Source: JAHJCW01 sp965369995 (GTDB lineage: Bacteria; Fidelibacterota; Marinisomatia; Marinisomatales; JAHJCW01). Taken from it: 64,000 nucleotides of DNA. A program made the translations under genes and the position numbers. The first letter of the stretch is position 1. Each line of letters begins with the position of its first letter. The DNA is taken from the NCBI GenBank assembly GCA_965369995.1, contig CBDURO010000002.1, positions 1-64,000 of the forward strand, given 5' to 3'. The notes under the pieces are model-generated. The model was not told the origin of the DNA. It saw only the letters and a list, made by a program, of their open reading frames with translations, and did not search any database. Shown here one piece after another: positions 36,344-46,189 of this stretch.

Positions 36344-37399
36344 TCAATTCTTCACCCATCCAAAACTCTCAACGCTATTAAACTTATTTTCATCCATCCT
36401 AATAATTATCATAGCTTCAACTTCTTCCAACAAGTTAACTAATACAATACCTTCCTTTCCCATAACCATCAATGCTGTAGCTAAAGCATCTGCCGTCATA
36501 CAATTTTGCGCTATAACCGATGCCGATGCCACATGGTTTTGCGTTGGGTAACCTGTTACCGGATCGATAGTATGCGAAAACAATTTTCCGTTATATTTAA
36601 AGTAATTTCGGTAATCACCGGATGTAGCTAAAGCTTTATTATCTAATGATATAACCGCTTGCAATTCTGTACCAGGCATCATATCTAATATTGGTTTATC
36701 AATTCCAATTTTCCAATAATTGCCCTCATTATTGTAACCCGAACAGCGAACTTCTCCACCAATCTCGACTAATATATCAGTAAATCCCAAATCTCTTAAT
36801 AATTCAAATATTACATCCACGCCATATCCTTTTGCAATGGCGTTTAAATCAATTTTGATATTAGAATTTACCTTTTTAATAGAATTTTTTCCAACTGCAA
36901 TATTTTTAAATCCAATGGATTGTATGGTTTCTTCTATTTCCTGACCAGTTGGTGGCTGCCAAGTATTTGGCTCAAAATCTTTACCAAATCCCCACAATTC
37001 CACAATAGGACCGACAGTAATATCAAAAGCACCTTCAGTCAATCGCGATATTTCCTGCGCCATTACGATTACATCATAAAAATCAGTTGATATCGTAAAC
37101 CAATCTTTACTTGTTAGCCGGTTAAACCGGCTTATTTCACTGTCAGGAATATAAGTTGACATTTGTTGATTCACGGTTTGTAATGCCGAATCAATTTTGC
37201 TTTTAACATTATTAATATGTTGTAGTTTTTTATCAATAATTTTTATGGAATAAGTTGTACCCATTGTATTACCATTGATAGAAACAGTCTTATTCTGACT
37301 TTTACATCCAATAAATAATAAAATTAGAACAAAAAAGCCCAACCAAAGCTGAGCTTTTTTAATAAATAAAAAATTCTTCTGTTTAACCAAACTTATCAT
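36344..37399 (-). CDS. apbE: FAD:protein FMN transferase (ApbE), lipoprotein
   Basis: The 351-residue ApbE has a lipoprotein signal ending at Cys32. The ApbE domain includes NTMGTTYSIKI, FDITVGPIVELWGFG, IKIDLNAIAKGYGVD and the metal/FAD site TSGDYRNYF. It attaches FMN through a phosphodiester to Thr residues of NqrB and NqrC, so its place at the end of the nqr genes fits. It overlaps nqrF by 17 bases. Codons 14-23, in the signal peptide, coincide with an intrinsic-terminator hairpin, which could lower apbE transcription relative to nqr. Confidence 0.95.
   Translation of the reverse strand: MISLVKQKNFLFIKKAQLWLGFFVLILLFIGCKSQNKTVSINGNTMGTTYSIKIIDKKLQHINNVKSKIDSALQTVNQQMSTYIPDSEISRFNRLTSKDWFTISTDFYDVIVMAQEISRLTEGAFDITVGPIVELWGFGKDFEPNTWQPPTGQEIEETIQSIGFKNIAVGKNSIKKVNSNIKIDLNAIAKGYGVDVIFELLRDLGFTDILVEIGGEVRCSGYNNEGNYWKIGIDKPILDMMPGTELQAVISLDNKALATSGDYRNYFKYNGKLFSHTIDPVTGYPTQNHVASASVIAQNCMTADALATALMVMGKEGIVLVNLLEEVEAMIIIRMDENKFNSVESFGWVKN
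37331..37360 (-). terminator. Terminator-like hairpin inside the 5' end of apbE
   Basis: Read on the minus strand, arms AAAAAAGCTCA and TGGGCTTTTTT form an 11-bp stem with one G-U pair around an 8-base loop, with a run of six T at the 3' side. It begins 22 bases after the nqrF stop codon, the standard place for a terminator of the nqr genes. It lies within the signal-peptide codons of apbE, so readthrough would be needed to express apbE from the same transcript. Confidence 0.65.
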
Positions 37400-38609
37400 A
37401 AGCTATCATTTCCGGTTCCACACCAAGATCATACAACATTTTATCAACAGCATCGATCATTGGTGGCGGACCGCACATATAATATTCAATTTCAGTGGGG
37501 TCATCATGATCTTTTAATATACTATCATATAAAATTTGATGGATAAAACCAACCGAACCTTTCCAATTATCTTCTTCTAATGGTTCAGAAAGTCCTACTT
37601 GATACGAGAAATTTGGGAATTTCTTTTCTAATTCTTTAAATTCATCGTCATAAAACATTTCGCGCAACGATCGTGCTCCATACCAAAATGATATTTTCCG
37701 GTCAGATTTATTTGTTTTTAACAAATCATATAAATGACTACGCATTGGTGCCATTCCGGCGCCACCGCCGATGAATACCATTTCTCTATCGGTATCTCTG
37801 GTATAAAATTCACCATAAGGACCTGACACTTCCACATTGTCCCCGGGTTTCAAATTAAAAATATATGATGATGCTATTCCGGGCGGTACATCAGGAGCCC
37901 AAGGTGGTGGTGAAGCAATTCTGACATTCAGCATAATTTTATTGCCTTCTGCGGGATAACTTGCCATTGAGTATGCTCGAATTACTTCTTCGTCATTTAC
38001 AGCCTGATAACGCCACATATCGTATTTATCCCAATCTCCGCGATATTCTTCTTCTATATCAAAATCAGAATATTTTAATTTATAGGAAGGAACCTCGATC
38101 TGAATGTAACCACCGGCACGATAATCCATTTCTGCACCCGGTGGTAATTCTATAATCAATTCTTTAATAAAAGTAGCAACATTATAATTTGAAATAACTT
38201 TGCATGTATATTTTTTAATATTAAAGATTTCATCCGGGATTCTGATTTTCAAATCTTGTTTAATTTTTACCTGACAAGCTAAACGCCAATAATCAGCAGC
38301 TTCTTTACGACCAATGCTACCCGTTTCGGTTGGTAAAATATCACCGGCGCCATCAATTACCTGACATTTACACTGGGCACAGGTCCCCTGTCCACCACAA
38401 GCCGATGGTAAAAATATTTCATTCCCCGATAACGCACTTAACAAAGTAGAACCCGGACGAACTGTTATAGATTTATCCTTATCCTCATTGATCTCAATTT
38501 GTACATCGCCTTGCGGCAATAATTTGCTTCCGGCAAAATTTAGTAAAATTACTAATAGCAGAATCAATGCTGTAAAAAATATTACTCCAATTAGTGCAGT
38601 CCCCATCAT
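37383..38609 (-). CDS. nqrF: Na+-NQR subunit F (NADH-oxidising)
   Basis: The 408-residue subunit has an N-terminal membrane helix (about 3-26) and a 2Fe-2S ferredoxin domain with cysteines in SACGGQGTCAQC plus a later LAC. A ferredoxin-reductase module follows with the FAD motif RAYSMAS and the NADH motif GGGAGMAPMRS, and the chain ends in a C-terminal YDKFG. It takes electrons from NADH and passes them into the Na+-pumping complex. It is the last of six nqr genes. Confidence 0.97.
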   Translation of the reverse strand: MMGTALIGVIFFTALILLLVILLNFAGSKLLPQGDVQIEINEDKDKSITVRPGSTLLSALSGNEIFLPSACGGQGTCAQCKCQVIDGAGDILPTETGSIGRKEAADYWRLACQVKIKQDLKIRIPDEIFNIKKYTCKVISNYNVATFIKELIIELPPGAEMDYRAGGYIQIEVPSYKLKYSDFDIEEEYRGDWDKYDMWRYQAVNDEEVIRAYSMASYPAEGNKIMLNVRIASPPPWAPDVPPGIASSYIFNLKPGDNVEVSGPYGEFYTRDTDREMVFIGGGAGMAPMRSHLYDLLKTNKSDRKISFWYGARSLREMFYDDEFKELEKKFPNFSYQVGLSEPLEEDNWKGSVGFIHQILYDSILKDHDDPTEIEYYMCGPPPMIDAVDKMLYDLGVEPEMIAYDKFG

Positions 38610-38620
38610 TTTTCCATTCC

Positions 38621-39232
38621 CTATAAATCGATACCGGAAAAAGCCATAAAAGCCATTGATAATAAACCGGTTAAAAGCATGGTTATTCCTAATCCTCGCA
38701 ACCCTTTTGGAACATCGGCATAGCGCAATTTATGGCGGATTGCCGCCATTGATGCAATTGCCAAAAAGAATCCCAAACCGGAACCGACTCCAAAAACTGT
38801 GGACTCGCCCAAAGTATATTGCCGCTCAACTAAGAAAAGAGAGCCGCCTAAAATGGCGCAATTAACAGCAATTAGCGGCAAGAAAATTCCAAGACTTAGA
38901 TACAATCCCGGTAAAAATCTATCCATAATCATTTCTACTAATTGTACCATTGCTGCAATTACTGCAATAAATGCGATGAAATTCAAATAGCTCAGATCAA
39001 TTTCAGGTAATCCCGCCCACGCTAAGGCACCTTCTTCTAAAAAATAATGATGCAATGCCCAGTTAACCGGCGCTGTTATCGTTAAAACGAAAACTACTGC
39101 TAATCCCAATCCAATAGAGGTGTCAACTTTTTTTGATATGGCGAGGAATGAACACATTCCCAAAAAATATGCTAATAGAATATTTTCTACAAAAATTGAC
39201 TTAACTAATAATGATAAATAATGCTCTAACAC
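38621..39232 (-). CDS. nqrE: Na+-NQR subunit E
   Basis: The 203-residue protein has six membrane helices. It is homologous to NqrD, with which it holds an iron centre in the membrane through conserved cysteines (LAYFLGMCSF near the start, AVNCAILGG in the middle). The length equals the usual NqrE. It lies 1 base after nqrD and 11 bases before nqrF. Confidence 0.96.
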   Translation of the reverse strand: MLEHYLSLLVKSIFVENILLAYFLGMCSFLAISKKVDTSIGLGLAVVFVLTITAPVNWALHHYFLEEGALAWAGLPEIDLSYLNFIAFIAVIAAMVQLVEMIMDRFLPGLYLSLGIFLPLIAVNCAILGGSLFLVERQYTLGESTVFGVGSGLGFFLAIASMAAIRHKLRYADVPKGLRGLGITMLLTGLLSMAFMAFSGIDL

Positions 39233-39233
39233 A

Positions 39234-39860
39234 TTAAGCCTCTTCGTATTTTGTTATTGACCGTTGGAACCATATAATCAATCCAAGGATTACAAATGCA
39301 CCCGGTGACAACACAAATAAACCAACATTAAGATAGCCGGCATCATAAAATGATTGCGGAATAATTTGCAAATTTAAGATTGTACCACTACCCAATATTT
39401 CACGGAAAAATGCTACGGCTATCAAATACATACCGTAACCAGAAGCATTACCCAAACCATCTAAAAAGGCTTTCCCCGGTTTATTTTGCATAGCAAATGC
39501 TTCGGCCCGACCCATAACAATGCAATTTGTAATTATAAGTCCGACGAATACTGATAATTGTTTACTAATGTCATATAGATAAGCTTTTAATATCTGATCG
39601 GTTAATATTACCAAGGATGCAATTACAGTAAGCATAACAATAATTCTGACGCGACCGGGAATAAATTTTCGCAATAATGCGATAATCGTATTCGACATAG
39701 TGAGAACAAATATTACAGCGAGCGTCATTACAATTGCCGTTTCCATTTTTACGGTGACTGCGAGAGCAGAGCAAATTCCTAAAACCTGAGCAGAAATTGG
39801 ATTATTACTGATCATAGGATCAGTCAACACAAGCTTTGATTTTTTACTTAATATACTCAT
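39234..39860 (-). CDS. nqrD: Na+-NQR subunit D
   Basis: The 208-residue, six-helix protein carries VLGICSALAVT near the start and IITNCIVMGRAEAFAM in the middle, whose cysteines match those of the NqrD/E iron site. It overlaps nqrC by 4 bases. Length and order are standard for an nqrABCDEF operon. Confidence 0.96.
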   Translation of the reverse strand: MSILSKKSKLVLTDPMISNNPISAQVLGICSALAVTVKMETAIVMTLAVIFVLTMSNTIIALLRKFIPGRVRIIVMLTVIASLVILTDQILKAYLYDISKQLSVFVGLIITNCIVMGRAEAFAMQNKPGKAFLDGLGNASGYGMYLIAVAFFREILGSGTILNLQIIPQSFYDAGYLNVGLFVLSPGAFVILGLIIWFQRSITKYEEA

Positions 39861-40543
39861 TCTATAACATCCTCACCTGCTTTAACCCTATCCAAGAATG
39901 GTTTATACATATTTAAATCGCGGGCAATAAATTTATTCATCCCTCTTCCCGTTAGCGTAGAGCCCGATATTCCATCTACTTGATGTATTGCATTTATATT
40001 ATTTTTGTTAACTTGTCCTTTTACAATTTCAATACTGACTAATTCACCTACTTCATTATAAATACGTTTTCCTTTATAATTAGAAGTAAACCACTCTTTT
40101 TCCAATTCTCCGCCAAGTCCGGGCGTCTCACCATGTTGATAAAAAGTTATCCCTTTCACAGTTTTTCCATCCGGTTCTATTGCAATATATCCATATATAG
40201 TCGACCAAAGTCCTTTACCTGATATCGGTATGGAGTAACCTGTTGGTTGCGCTCCGTCCGTCGCGATATATACACTTAACGCACCATCATCGGATTTCAT
40301 TCCGCTTTCATCGATATTCAAGGTTGTTATTTCTTCGTCATATAATTTTTGAATATCACTTTGAGAAAGTTTTTGAGATTGATCAGCAGGAATATTCAGC
40401 GAACTCAAAATATTCTTTTTCATATCAATTTCAATATTGAAATCTTGTTTATCTTTCAATGATGCTGCAGCAAATGATAATATAAATCCTAGAATTATGG
40501 TAATTCCCGCCATAAATGATATAACGTATAAATTACTTCGCAT
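39857..40543 (-). CDS. nqrC: Na+-NQR subunit C (covalent FMN)
   Basis: The 228-residue protein has one N-terminal helix (about 5-28) and a periplasmic FMN-binding domain. The flavinylation motif reads DGISGSTLT (190-198), with Thr196 as the expected FMN-linked residue; the usual form is SGAT, so Ser replaces Ala at 195. I start at ATG 40543, preceded by AAGGA; a longer frame from 40609 lies inside nqrB and lacks family similarity. The gene then overlaps nqrB by 11 bases. Confidence 0.94.
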   Translation of the reverse strand: MRSNLYVISFMAGITIILGFILSFAAASLKDKQDFNIEIDMKKNILSSLNIPADQSQKLSQSDIQKLYDEEITTLNIDESGMKSDDGALSVYIATDGAQPTGYSIPISGKGLWSTIYGYIAIEPDGKTVKGITFYQHGETPGLGGELEKEWFTSNYKGKRIYNEVGELVSIEIVKGQVNKNNINAIHQVDGISGSTLTGRGMNKFIARDLNMYKPFLDRVKAGEDVIE

Positions 40544-41708
40544 AGCGGGCCATCCTTTTCTTAATATTTCCCTTAACAACAAAGTAATCAATAAGTGGCG
40601 CGAAGGCATTCATCAATAAAATTGCTAACATTGTACCTTCAGGATAGGCGGGATTCATTGAACGAATAATAACAGTCAAGAAACCGATCATAAAACCATA
40701 AATCCATCGACCGCGATTCGTATATGCTGCAGAAACCGGATCGGTCGCCATAAATACCGTTCCAAATAAAAATCCACCCATAACCAAATGATAATGAGCA
40801 GGTAAAGTCAACATAGTATTAGTCGAATTACCCGCTAATAAATTAGTAACTATGGCAGTAACAACTAATCCAATAATCGAGCCGGCAATAATGCGCCATG
40901 AGCCAATTTTAGTATAAATTAATATTGCTGCACCGATCAATATCGCTATAGCAGATGTTTCTCCCACTGAACCGGGAATCCACCCTATAAACATATTTAA
41001 CCAAGAATAATCAAACTGCTGAAATCCGCTCAATAAGGTAACAGCATCAGCGCCGGTTTGCGCTGCAGATACGGCAAGAGGTGTGGCACCTGAAAAACCA
41101 TCAACAGCTTTTACCCATACTTCATCACCCGATATATTACCGGGATAAGCAAAGAATAAAAATGCCCTTGTTACTAATGCCGGATTGAATATATTCTTTC
41201 CGGTTCCGCCAAAAATCATCTTCCCAATTACCATGCCAAAACTTGTTGCAACAACAACTTGCCATAACGGAATAGTCGGTGGAAGAATTAATGGGATCAA
41301 CCAACCGGTTACAAAAAATCCTTCATCAACTTCCTGCTTACGAATAATTGGGAACAACAATTCCCAAAAGAAACCGGTTGCATACGCAATTATCATTATA
41401 GGTAAATATGATTGCAATCCTACCCAAAAATTAGCTAACCAACTTTGAGATATTCCCATGGCCAATGCTTGCTGGTAACCGGTATTTACAATACCAAATA
41501 TCGTAGCAGGAATCAAAGCGACAAGTACAATAATCATCGTCCGTTTGAGGTCTAAACTATCACGAATATGAGGACCTGATTTTGTTTGTTCATCAGTCCA
41601 AAAAGTGAGCGTATCAACTGCCTCAAAAAACGGAAAAAATCTACTCAGCTTGCCACCTTCAGCAAAATGTGGATGAGCTTTTTTATAAATATTCCTTAAA
41701 ATTTTCAT
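40533..41708 (-). CDS. nqrB: Na+-NQR subunit B
   Basis: The 391-residue membrane subunit has about 10 helices and the covalent FMN site DGFSGATPLA, with Thr209 as the attachment residue. NqrB carries FMN and riboflavin and forms part of the Na+ channel. It follows nqrA by 1 base. The intact SGAT motif and the downstream apbE show the flavinylation route is present. Confidence 0.97.
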   Translation of the reverse strand: MKILRNIYKKAHPHFAEGGKLSRFFPFFEAVDTLTFWTDEQTKSGPHIRDSLDLKRTMIIVLVALIPATIFGIVNTGYQQALAMGISQSWLANFWVGLQSYLPIMIIAYATGFFWELLFPIIRKQEVDEGFFVTGWLIPLILPPTIPLWQVVVATSFGMVIGKMIFGGTGKNIFNPALVTRAFLFFAYPGNISGDEVWVKAVDGFSGATPLAVSAAQTGADAVTLLSGFQQFDYSWLNMFIGWIPGSVGETSAIAILIGAAILIYTKIGSWRIIAGSIIGLVVTAIVTNLLAGNSTNTMLTLPAHYHLVMGGFLFGTVFMATDPVSAAYTNRGRWIYGFMIGFLTVIIRSMNPAYPEGTMLAILLMNAFAPLIDYFVVKGNIKKRMARYAK

Positions 41709-41709
41709 C

Positions 41710-43062
41710 CTATCCTTCCGCTTTCATAATATCTAATCCTTTACGTATTGCTGCGCCGACATCAATTTTACTCGGACAGGCAAAACTGCATAATGCAAAA
41801 TCTTCTTCGTCACATTCTAAGATACCGAGTTGAGTCATTTCTTCAACATCATCTGCTAATATGCTGCGATATAATGGATTTGGCATTATATCCATAGGTA
41901 ACACATCTTCCCATGCATTAATTGGTACTAAAGCTCTTAAACTTCCATTCTGTTTTGTGGTAAAATTGAATAATCTTCTTCTAAATGACAAAAATGAGCG
42001 TGATAAACTATAAGTTTTCTTAGAAGATCCGGGCTGAATCCACCCAAAAAATGGTCTCGAATGATCAACCGGTAAAATTGATATTATGGTGTCATAAAAT
42101 CCAAGATAATCATCTTTTTCGACCGTTTTACCGGTGAGTACATCACCGCTAATAATTCGGTATTCGCCGTCTTCCAACTGATTACTTACGAGAGTATCAA
42201 TTTTAGCACCAATTCTCGTTTTTACGTGTATTGGATTCTTGGCACCGGGACCACCAACCGCTACGATGATCGAAGGGTCAAGTTCCCCTTTTAAGAATAA
42301 TTTACCTAAAATAATAACATGCTGAATATTTACAGTCCAAATAACATCTCCCGGTTTCAATGGAGCAATATGATGAATTTGTATTCCTACATTTCCAGCC
42401 GGATGCGGTCCTGAAATATGATGCAATTTACAATTAACCAGTCCGGTGAGTTCTTCTATTTGTTCATTTGTCGAAATACCGATATTTACGTCACCATCTG
42501 TTAAGCCATTCAAAACATTAATACCGGCTTGAAGTGCATCTTTTTGTCCCTTTAAAACTAAATCCAAATTGGGTGATAGTGGTGCTGTATGTAATGCTGA
42601 AATAAAAATATCACGCGGTTCATCTTCAGGATTTGCAACATGATTATATGGTCTTTGTCTAATTAAATGCCATAAATTTGATTCTGATATTATAGATTTA
42701 ATTTCTTCACGTTTTAACTTGGCAATATCATTTAAAGTTATAGCTTTATAAGAAAATCCTTTTTCATGTTTATCAAGTTTAATGACGATTTTTTCAATAA
42801 CTCGCCTCGGTCCATATTTAATCTTTGATATTGTACCGGCACCAGGAGCACCCCATATTTGTTCAGGATTTTCTTTATTAAAAAATAATGGTGTACCAAT
42901 GTCAACATGGTCACCTTCTTTTATAAATAATTTAGGTTTAACGTATCGGTATTCAACCGGACGAACTCCAACTTCAGTTGTAATTAACTTGGTTATTACT
43001 TCTTTTTGGGGAATACCGGCAATGCGAATTGAGTGCCCTTTACGTATTTTAATCTGTGTCAT
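41710..43062 (-). CDS. nqrA: Na+-NQR subunit A
   Basis: The 450-residue soluble subunit has an N-terminal biotinyl-lipoyl-like fold (KPKLFIKEGDHVDIGTPLFF, GAPGAGTISKI), a Rossmann/SLBB-like middle, and a C-terminal domain with LECDEEDFALCSFACPSK. It contributes to the quinone-site side of the complex. It starts 35 bases after the nuoN stop with no terminator-like hairpin in between, so nqr may be transcribed from the nuo promoter. Confidence 0.96.
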   Translation of the reverse strand: MTQIKIRKGHSIRIAGIPQKEVITKLITTEVGVRPVEYRYVKPKLFIKEGDHVDIGTPLFFNKENPEQIWGAPGAGTISKIKYGPRRVIEKIVIKLDKHEKGFSYKAITLNDIAKLKREEIKSIISESNLWHLIRQRPYNHVANPEDEPRDIFISALHTAPLSPNLDLVLKGQKDALQAGINVLNGLTDGDVNIGISTNEQIEELTGLVNCKLHHISGPHPAGNVGIQIHHIAPLKPGDVIWTVNIQHVIILGKLFLKGELDPSIIVAVGGPGAKNPIHVKTRIGAKIDTLVSNQLEDGEYRIISGDVLTGKTVEKDDYLGFYDTIISILPVDHSRPFFGWIQPGSSKKTYSLSRSFLSFRRRLFNFTTKQNGSLRALVPINAWEDVLPMDIMPNPLYRSILADDVEEMTQLGILECDEEDFALCSFACPSKIDVGAAIRKGLDIMKAEG

Positions 43063-43097
43063 ATACTATAATAAAAAGGAATTTTTCGTTGGTAAAA

Positions 43098-44591
43098 TTA
43101 CATACTTGCAACATAAAATATAAGAGAATTTCTTACCCAATCTGCTAAAGGCGCCCAATATATTCCAAAGATAATTGTCAATGTTGCTAAAACTACCAAA
43201 ATCAATGTAACCGGCATAATTGGTTGAGTTATTGTCTTTTGAGGATCTCCGTCAAAATACATTACTTTCACGACCCGCATATAATAATACAAAGAGATTA
43301 CGCTATTTATTAATCCAACAAAAGCAATCCAATAAAATTGTGTACCGCCTTCAATCAGAGCGGCAAATAAATAAAACTTTCCAATAAATCCAGCAGTTGG
43401 CGGTAGTCCAGTTAAAGAGAACATAAAAACTGTCATTACAAAACTGACTATTGGCATTTTCCATCCAATTCCCTCAAAGTCTGAAAATGTTTCACCACCG
43501 GTCATGTTCTTAACTGCAATAATTACAAAAAATGCTCCTAAATTCATCAAAACGTAAACAAATAGATATAACATAACAGCATAAATGCTATCACTGGAAA
43601 GAAGGGGTAATACCATTAGTATATATCCCGCATGGGCGATGCTGGAATACGCCAGCATTCTTTTCAAATTATCTTGTTGAATTGCAACAACGTTTCCAAG
43701 AGTCATAGTAATTACTGCCAACAGGGCAAGGATTTGAGCCCATGGTAATTCAGTTTGCGTTAGCCAACTTCCCGCTTGTAAAGCTCCTGAATCGCCGAAT
43801 ACAATATGAAAAAATCGGATTACTACTGCAAATCCGGCAGCTTTCGGTGCAACCGATAAAAAGGCAGTAATTGTCGTTGGCGCGCCTTCATATACATCAG
43901 GAGTCCAAAAATGGAACGGCACTACAGAAATTTTATATGCAAATCCAGCCAATATAAGTACAAATGAAATCGTCAAAGCAAAGTTGGCACTACCACCTAA
44001 TGCCATTAGATTACTTCCTATTAAACATATCTTGGTGGTACCGGTTAATCCAAATAAAATACTCAATCCGAATAACATCAATCCTGATGAAAATGCACCA
44101 TAAATCACATATTTCAGAGCAGATTCATTTGAACGCCGTTCAGACTTTAAATATCCTGCTAATATAAACGACATAATCGAAACAGTTTCAATTGCCAAAT
44201 AGATCATTATAAGATCAACAGCAGATACCATTAAAAACATACCAAAAACCATAATCGCAAGTAATACATAATACTCACCAACACGGTAATTTGTGAATTC
44301 CTTATTATATCTACTAATTAGTACAACAAAAATTGTTGCAATCAATATAATTATTTTGAAGTATACAGCAAACGGATCTAGCGCAACCATGTCAGTAAAT
44401 AACGTAGTTACATTTTGTGGATTACGCAATAATATCGCAATCAGCGATAAAATTAAACCGCCTAAAATCCAATTACCGGTTAAGTACGATTTTTTCTTCG
44501 AATAAAATAAATCGGCTATTATTCCGATTAAAACCGTAGCTACAACGATCAGTTCAGGAATAAAAAGTTTTATACTTTGCAGATTACTCAT
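43098..44591 (-). CDS. nuoN: NADH-quinone oxidoreductase subunit N
   Basis: The 497-residue antiporter-like membrane subunit has about 14 helices and the conserved SGLMLFGLSILFGLTGTT and YSSIAHAGYILM segments with channel lysine and histidine residues. I start at ATG 44591 (SNLQSIKLFIPE follows), 13 bases after the nuoM stop; an in-frame start at 44642 would overlap nuoM. It forms one of the proton channels of complex I. Confidence 0.95.
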   Translation of the reverse strand: MSNLQSIKLFIPELIVVATVLIGIIADLFYSKKKSYLTGNWILGGLILSLIAILLRNPQNVTTLFTDMVALDPFAVYFKIIILIATIFVVLISRYNKEFTNYRVGEYYVLLAIMVFGMFLMVSAVDLIMIYLAIETVSIMSFILAGYLKSERRSNESALKYVIYGAFSSGLMLFGLSILFGLTGTTKICLIGSNLMALGGSANFALTISFVLILAGFAYKISVVPFHFWTPDVYEGAPTTITAFLSVAPKAAGFAVVIRFFHIVFGDSGALQAGSWLTQTELPWAQILALLAVITMTLGNVVAIQQDNLKRMLAYSSIAHAGYILMVLPLLSSDSIYAVMLYLFVYVLMNLGAFFVIIAVKNMTGGETFSDFEGIGWKMPIVSFVMTVFMFSLTGLPPTAGFIGKFYLFAALIEGGTQFYWIAFVGLINSVISLYYYMRVVKVMYFDGDPQKTITQPIMPVTLILVVLATLTIIFGIYWAPLADWVRNSLIFYVASM

Positions 44592-44604
44592 TATGCTCCC
44601 AACA

Positions 44605-46155
44605 CTAGAAGATGCCTTTTGCTCCACCAAGAGTAACCACATGCTCGATGATACCTGAAACTGTCTCTTTGATAATATTTAAGAACGGAGCCGGATACAC
44701 ACCAAATACAAAGGTGATAATTGCTAAAGGAATAAGTGCAAATAACTCCCTGCCATTGATTTCTGGCATATCACTATATTTTTTATTTAATTCCCCGAAG
44801 AATATTTTTTGATAAGCACGCAGGAAATAAGCAGCATTAATCAAAATGCCTAGAGTACTAATTATTACTATCGTTCGGAAGACCGGAAATGCTCCTACAA
44901 AACACATAAATTCACTTATAAATCCTGACAAGGACGGTAATCCAAGTCCCGCAAAGAATGCGATTGCTGTTACACCGGCATAAATTGGCATTTGCTTTGC
45001 CAAACCACCGAATCCAGCTATTTCACGATGGTGCGCACGGTCATAGACAACCCCTGCTATAATAAACAACATCGCCGATATTGTACCGTGATTAAACATC
45101 TGGAACACAGCTCCACTCATTCCTGCTTCGGCGGCGGCGTAATTATTACCGTTTGCAGCACCGGCTGCAACTACGGCAGCCATTCCAATTAATGCATATC
45201 CCAAGTGATTAATACTTGAATACGCAACCATTTTCTTCAAATCTTTTTGAGCTAAAGCCGCTAATCCGCCCCAAATAACATTGATCACGCCCAACACAGC
45301 TAAGGCTCCGGCGAACCACCAAACCGCTTCAGGCAGCATACCGTAATTAACACGCAACATTCCATAGAGACCCATTTTCAATAATACACCGGCAAGTATG
45401 ACGGAAATTGCTGTTGGTGCTTCTACATGAGCGAGCGGCAACCACGTATGGAATGGAAATACTGGAACTTTAATCGCAAAGCCGACAAATAATAAAACCC
45501 AAATTACTTTTATAGCGCTCATGCCCCACCACAAAACTCCGTTCAAAGCATCGGGAGCGGTGTGCATTAGCGTGATCATATCAAAAGTTTGGCCGCAAGT
45601 AAAATAAAGAGCTAAAATTGCAATCAGCATTAACACAGAGCCAAATAATGTAAATAGGAAGAATTTAATAGCGGCATAAACACGTTGTGGTCCACCCCAC
45701 ATACCGATTAAGAAATACATCGGCAGTAACATTACTTCCCAAAATACGTAAAATAGGAAAAAATCCAAGGCAAGGAAAACTCCCATCATCCCTGTATCTA
45801 AAAGTAAAAATAAAGCAAAGAATCCTTTGACTGCACGCTTGGTGTTCCAACTTACAAAAATCGCTAAAAATGATAATAGAGGAGTAAGCACAACCATTGG
45901 TAAACTTAAACCGTCCACCCCTAATGTATAAAAAATATTGAACGATGGAATCCAGTTGTACCTTTCCATAAATTGAAAACCACCAGTGGTTTTATCAAAT
46001 TGCATCCACAAAAGAATTGCAAGAAATAATTGCAATCCTGTTGCAGCGGCAGCTATAATTTTTATTACATCTACCTTATCTCTGGGAACAAAGGCAATAG
46101 CAAGCATGCCGATTATCGGTAACCAAACGAGTAGACTTAAAATATTTAAATCCAT
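44605..46155 (-). CDS. nuoM: NADH-quinone oxidoreductase subunit M
   Basis: The 516-residue antiporter-like subunit has about 14 helices and the motif-rich middle FHTWLPLAHVEAPTAISVIL followed by LKKMVAYSSINHLGYALIG. An insertion rich in Ala/Gly (AVVAAGAANGNNYAAAEAG) follows that segment and looks like a lineage-specific loop. It lies 34 bases after nuoL. Confidence 0.95.
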   Translation of the reverse strand: MDLNILSLLVWLPIIGMLAIAFVPRDKVDVIKIIAAAATGLQLFLAILLWMQFDKTTGGFQFMERYNWIPSFNIFYTLGVDGLSLPMVVLTPLLSFLAIFVSWNTKRAVKGFFALFLLLDTGMMGVFLALDFFLFYVFWEVMLLPMYFLIGMWGGPQRVYAAIKFFLFTLFGSVLMLIAILALYFTCGQTFDMITLMHTAPDALNGVLWWGMSAIKVIWVLLFVGFAIKVPVFPFHTWLPLAHVEAPTAISVILAGVLLKMGLYGMLRVNYGMLPEAVWWFAGALAVLGVINVIWGGLAALAQKDLKKMVAYSSINHLGYALIGMAAVVAAGAANGNNYAAAEAGMSGAVFQMFNHGTISAMLFIIAGVVYDRAHHREIAGFGGLAKQMPIYAGVTAIAFFAGLGLPSLSGFISEFMCFVGAFPVFRTIVIISTLGILINAAYFLRAYQKIFFGELNKKYSDMPEINGRELFALIPLAIITFVFGVYPAPFLNIIKETVSGIIEHVVTLGGAKGIF

Positions 46156-46189
46156 AATAATTCCTTTTAAATCTTTATCTTATATCTTA

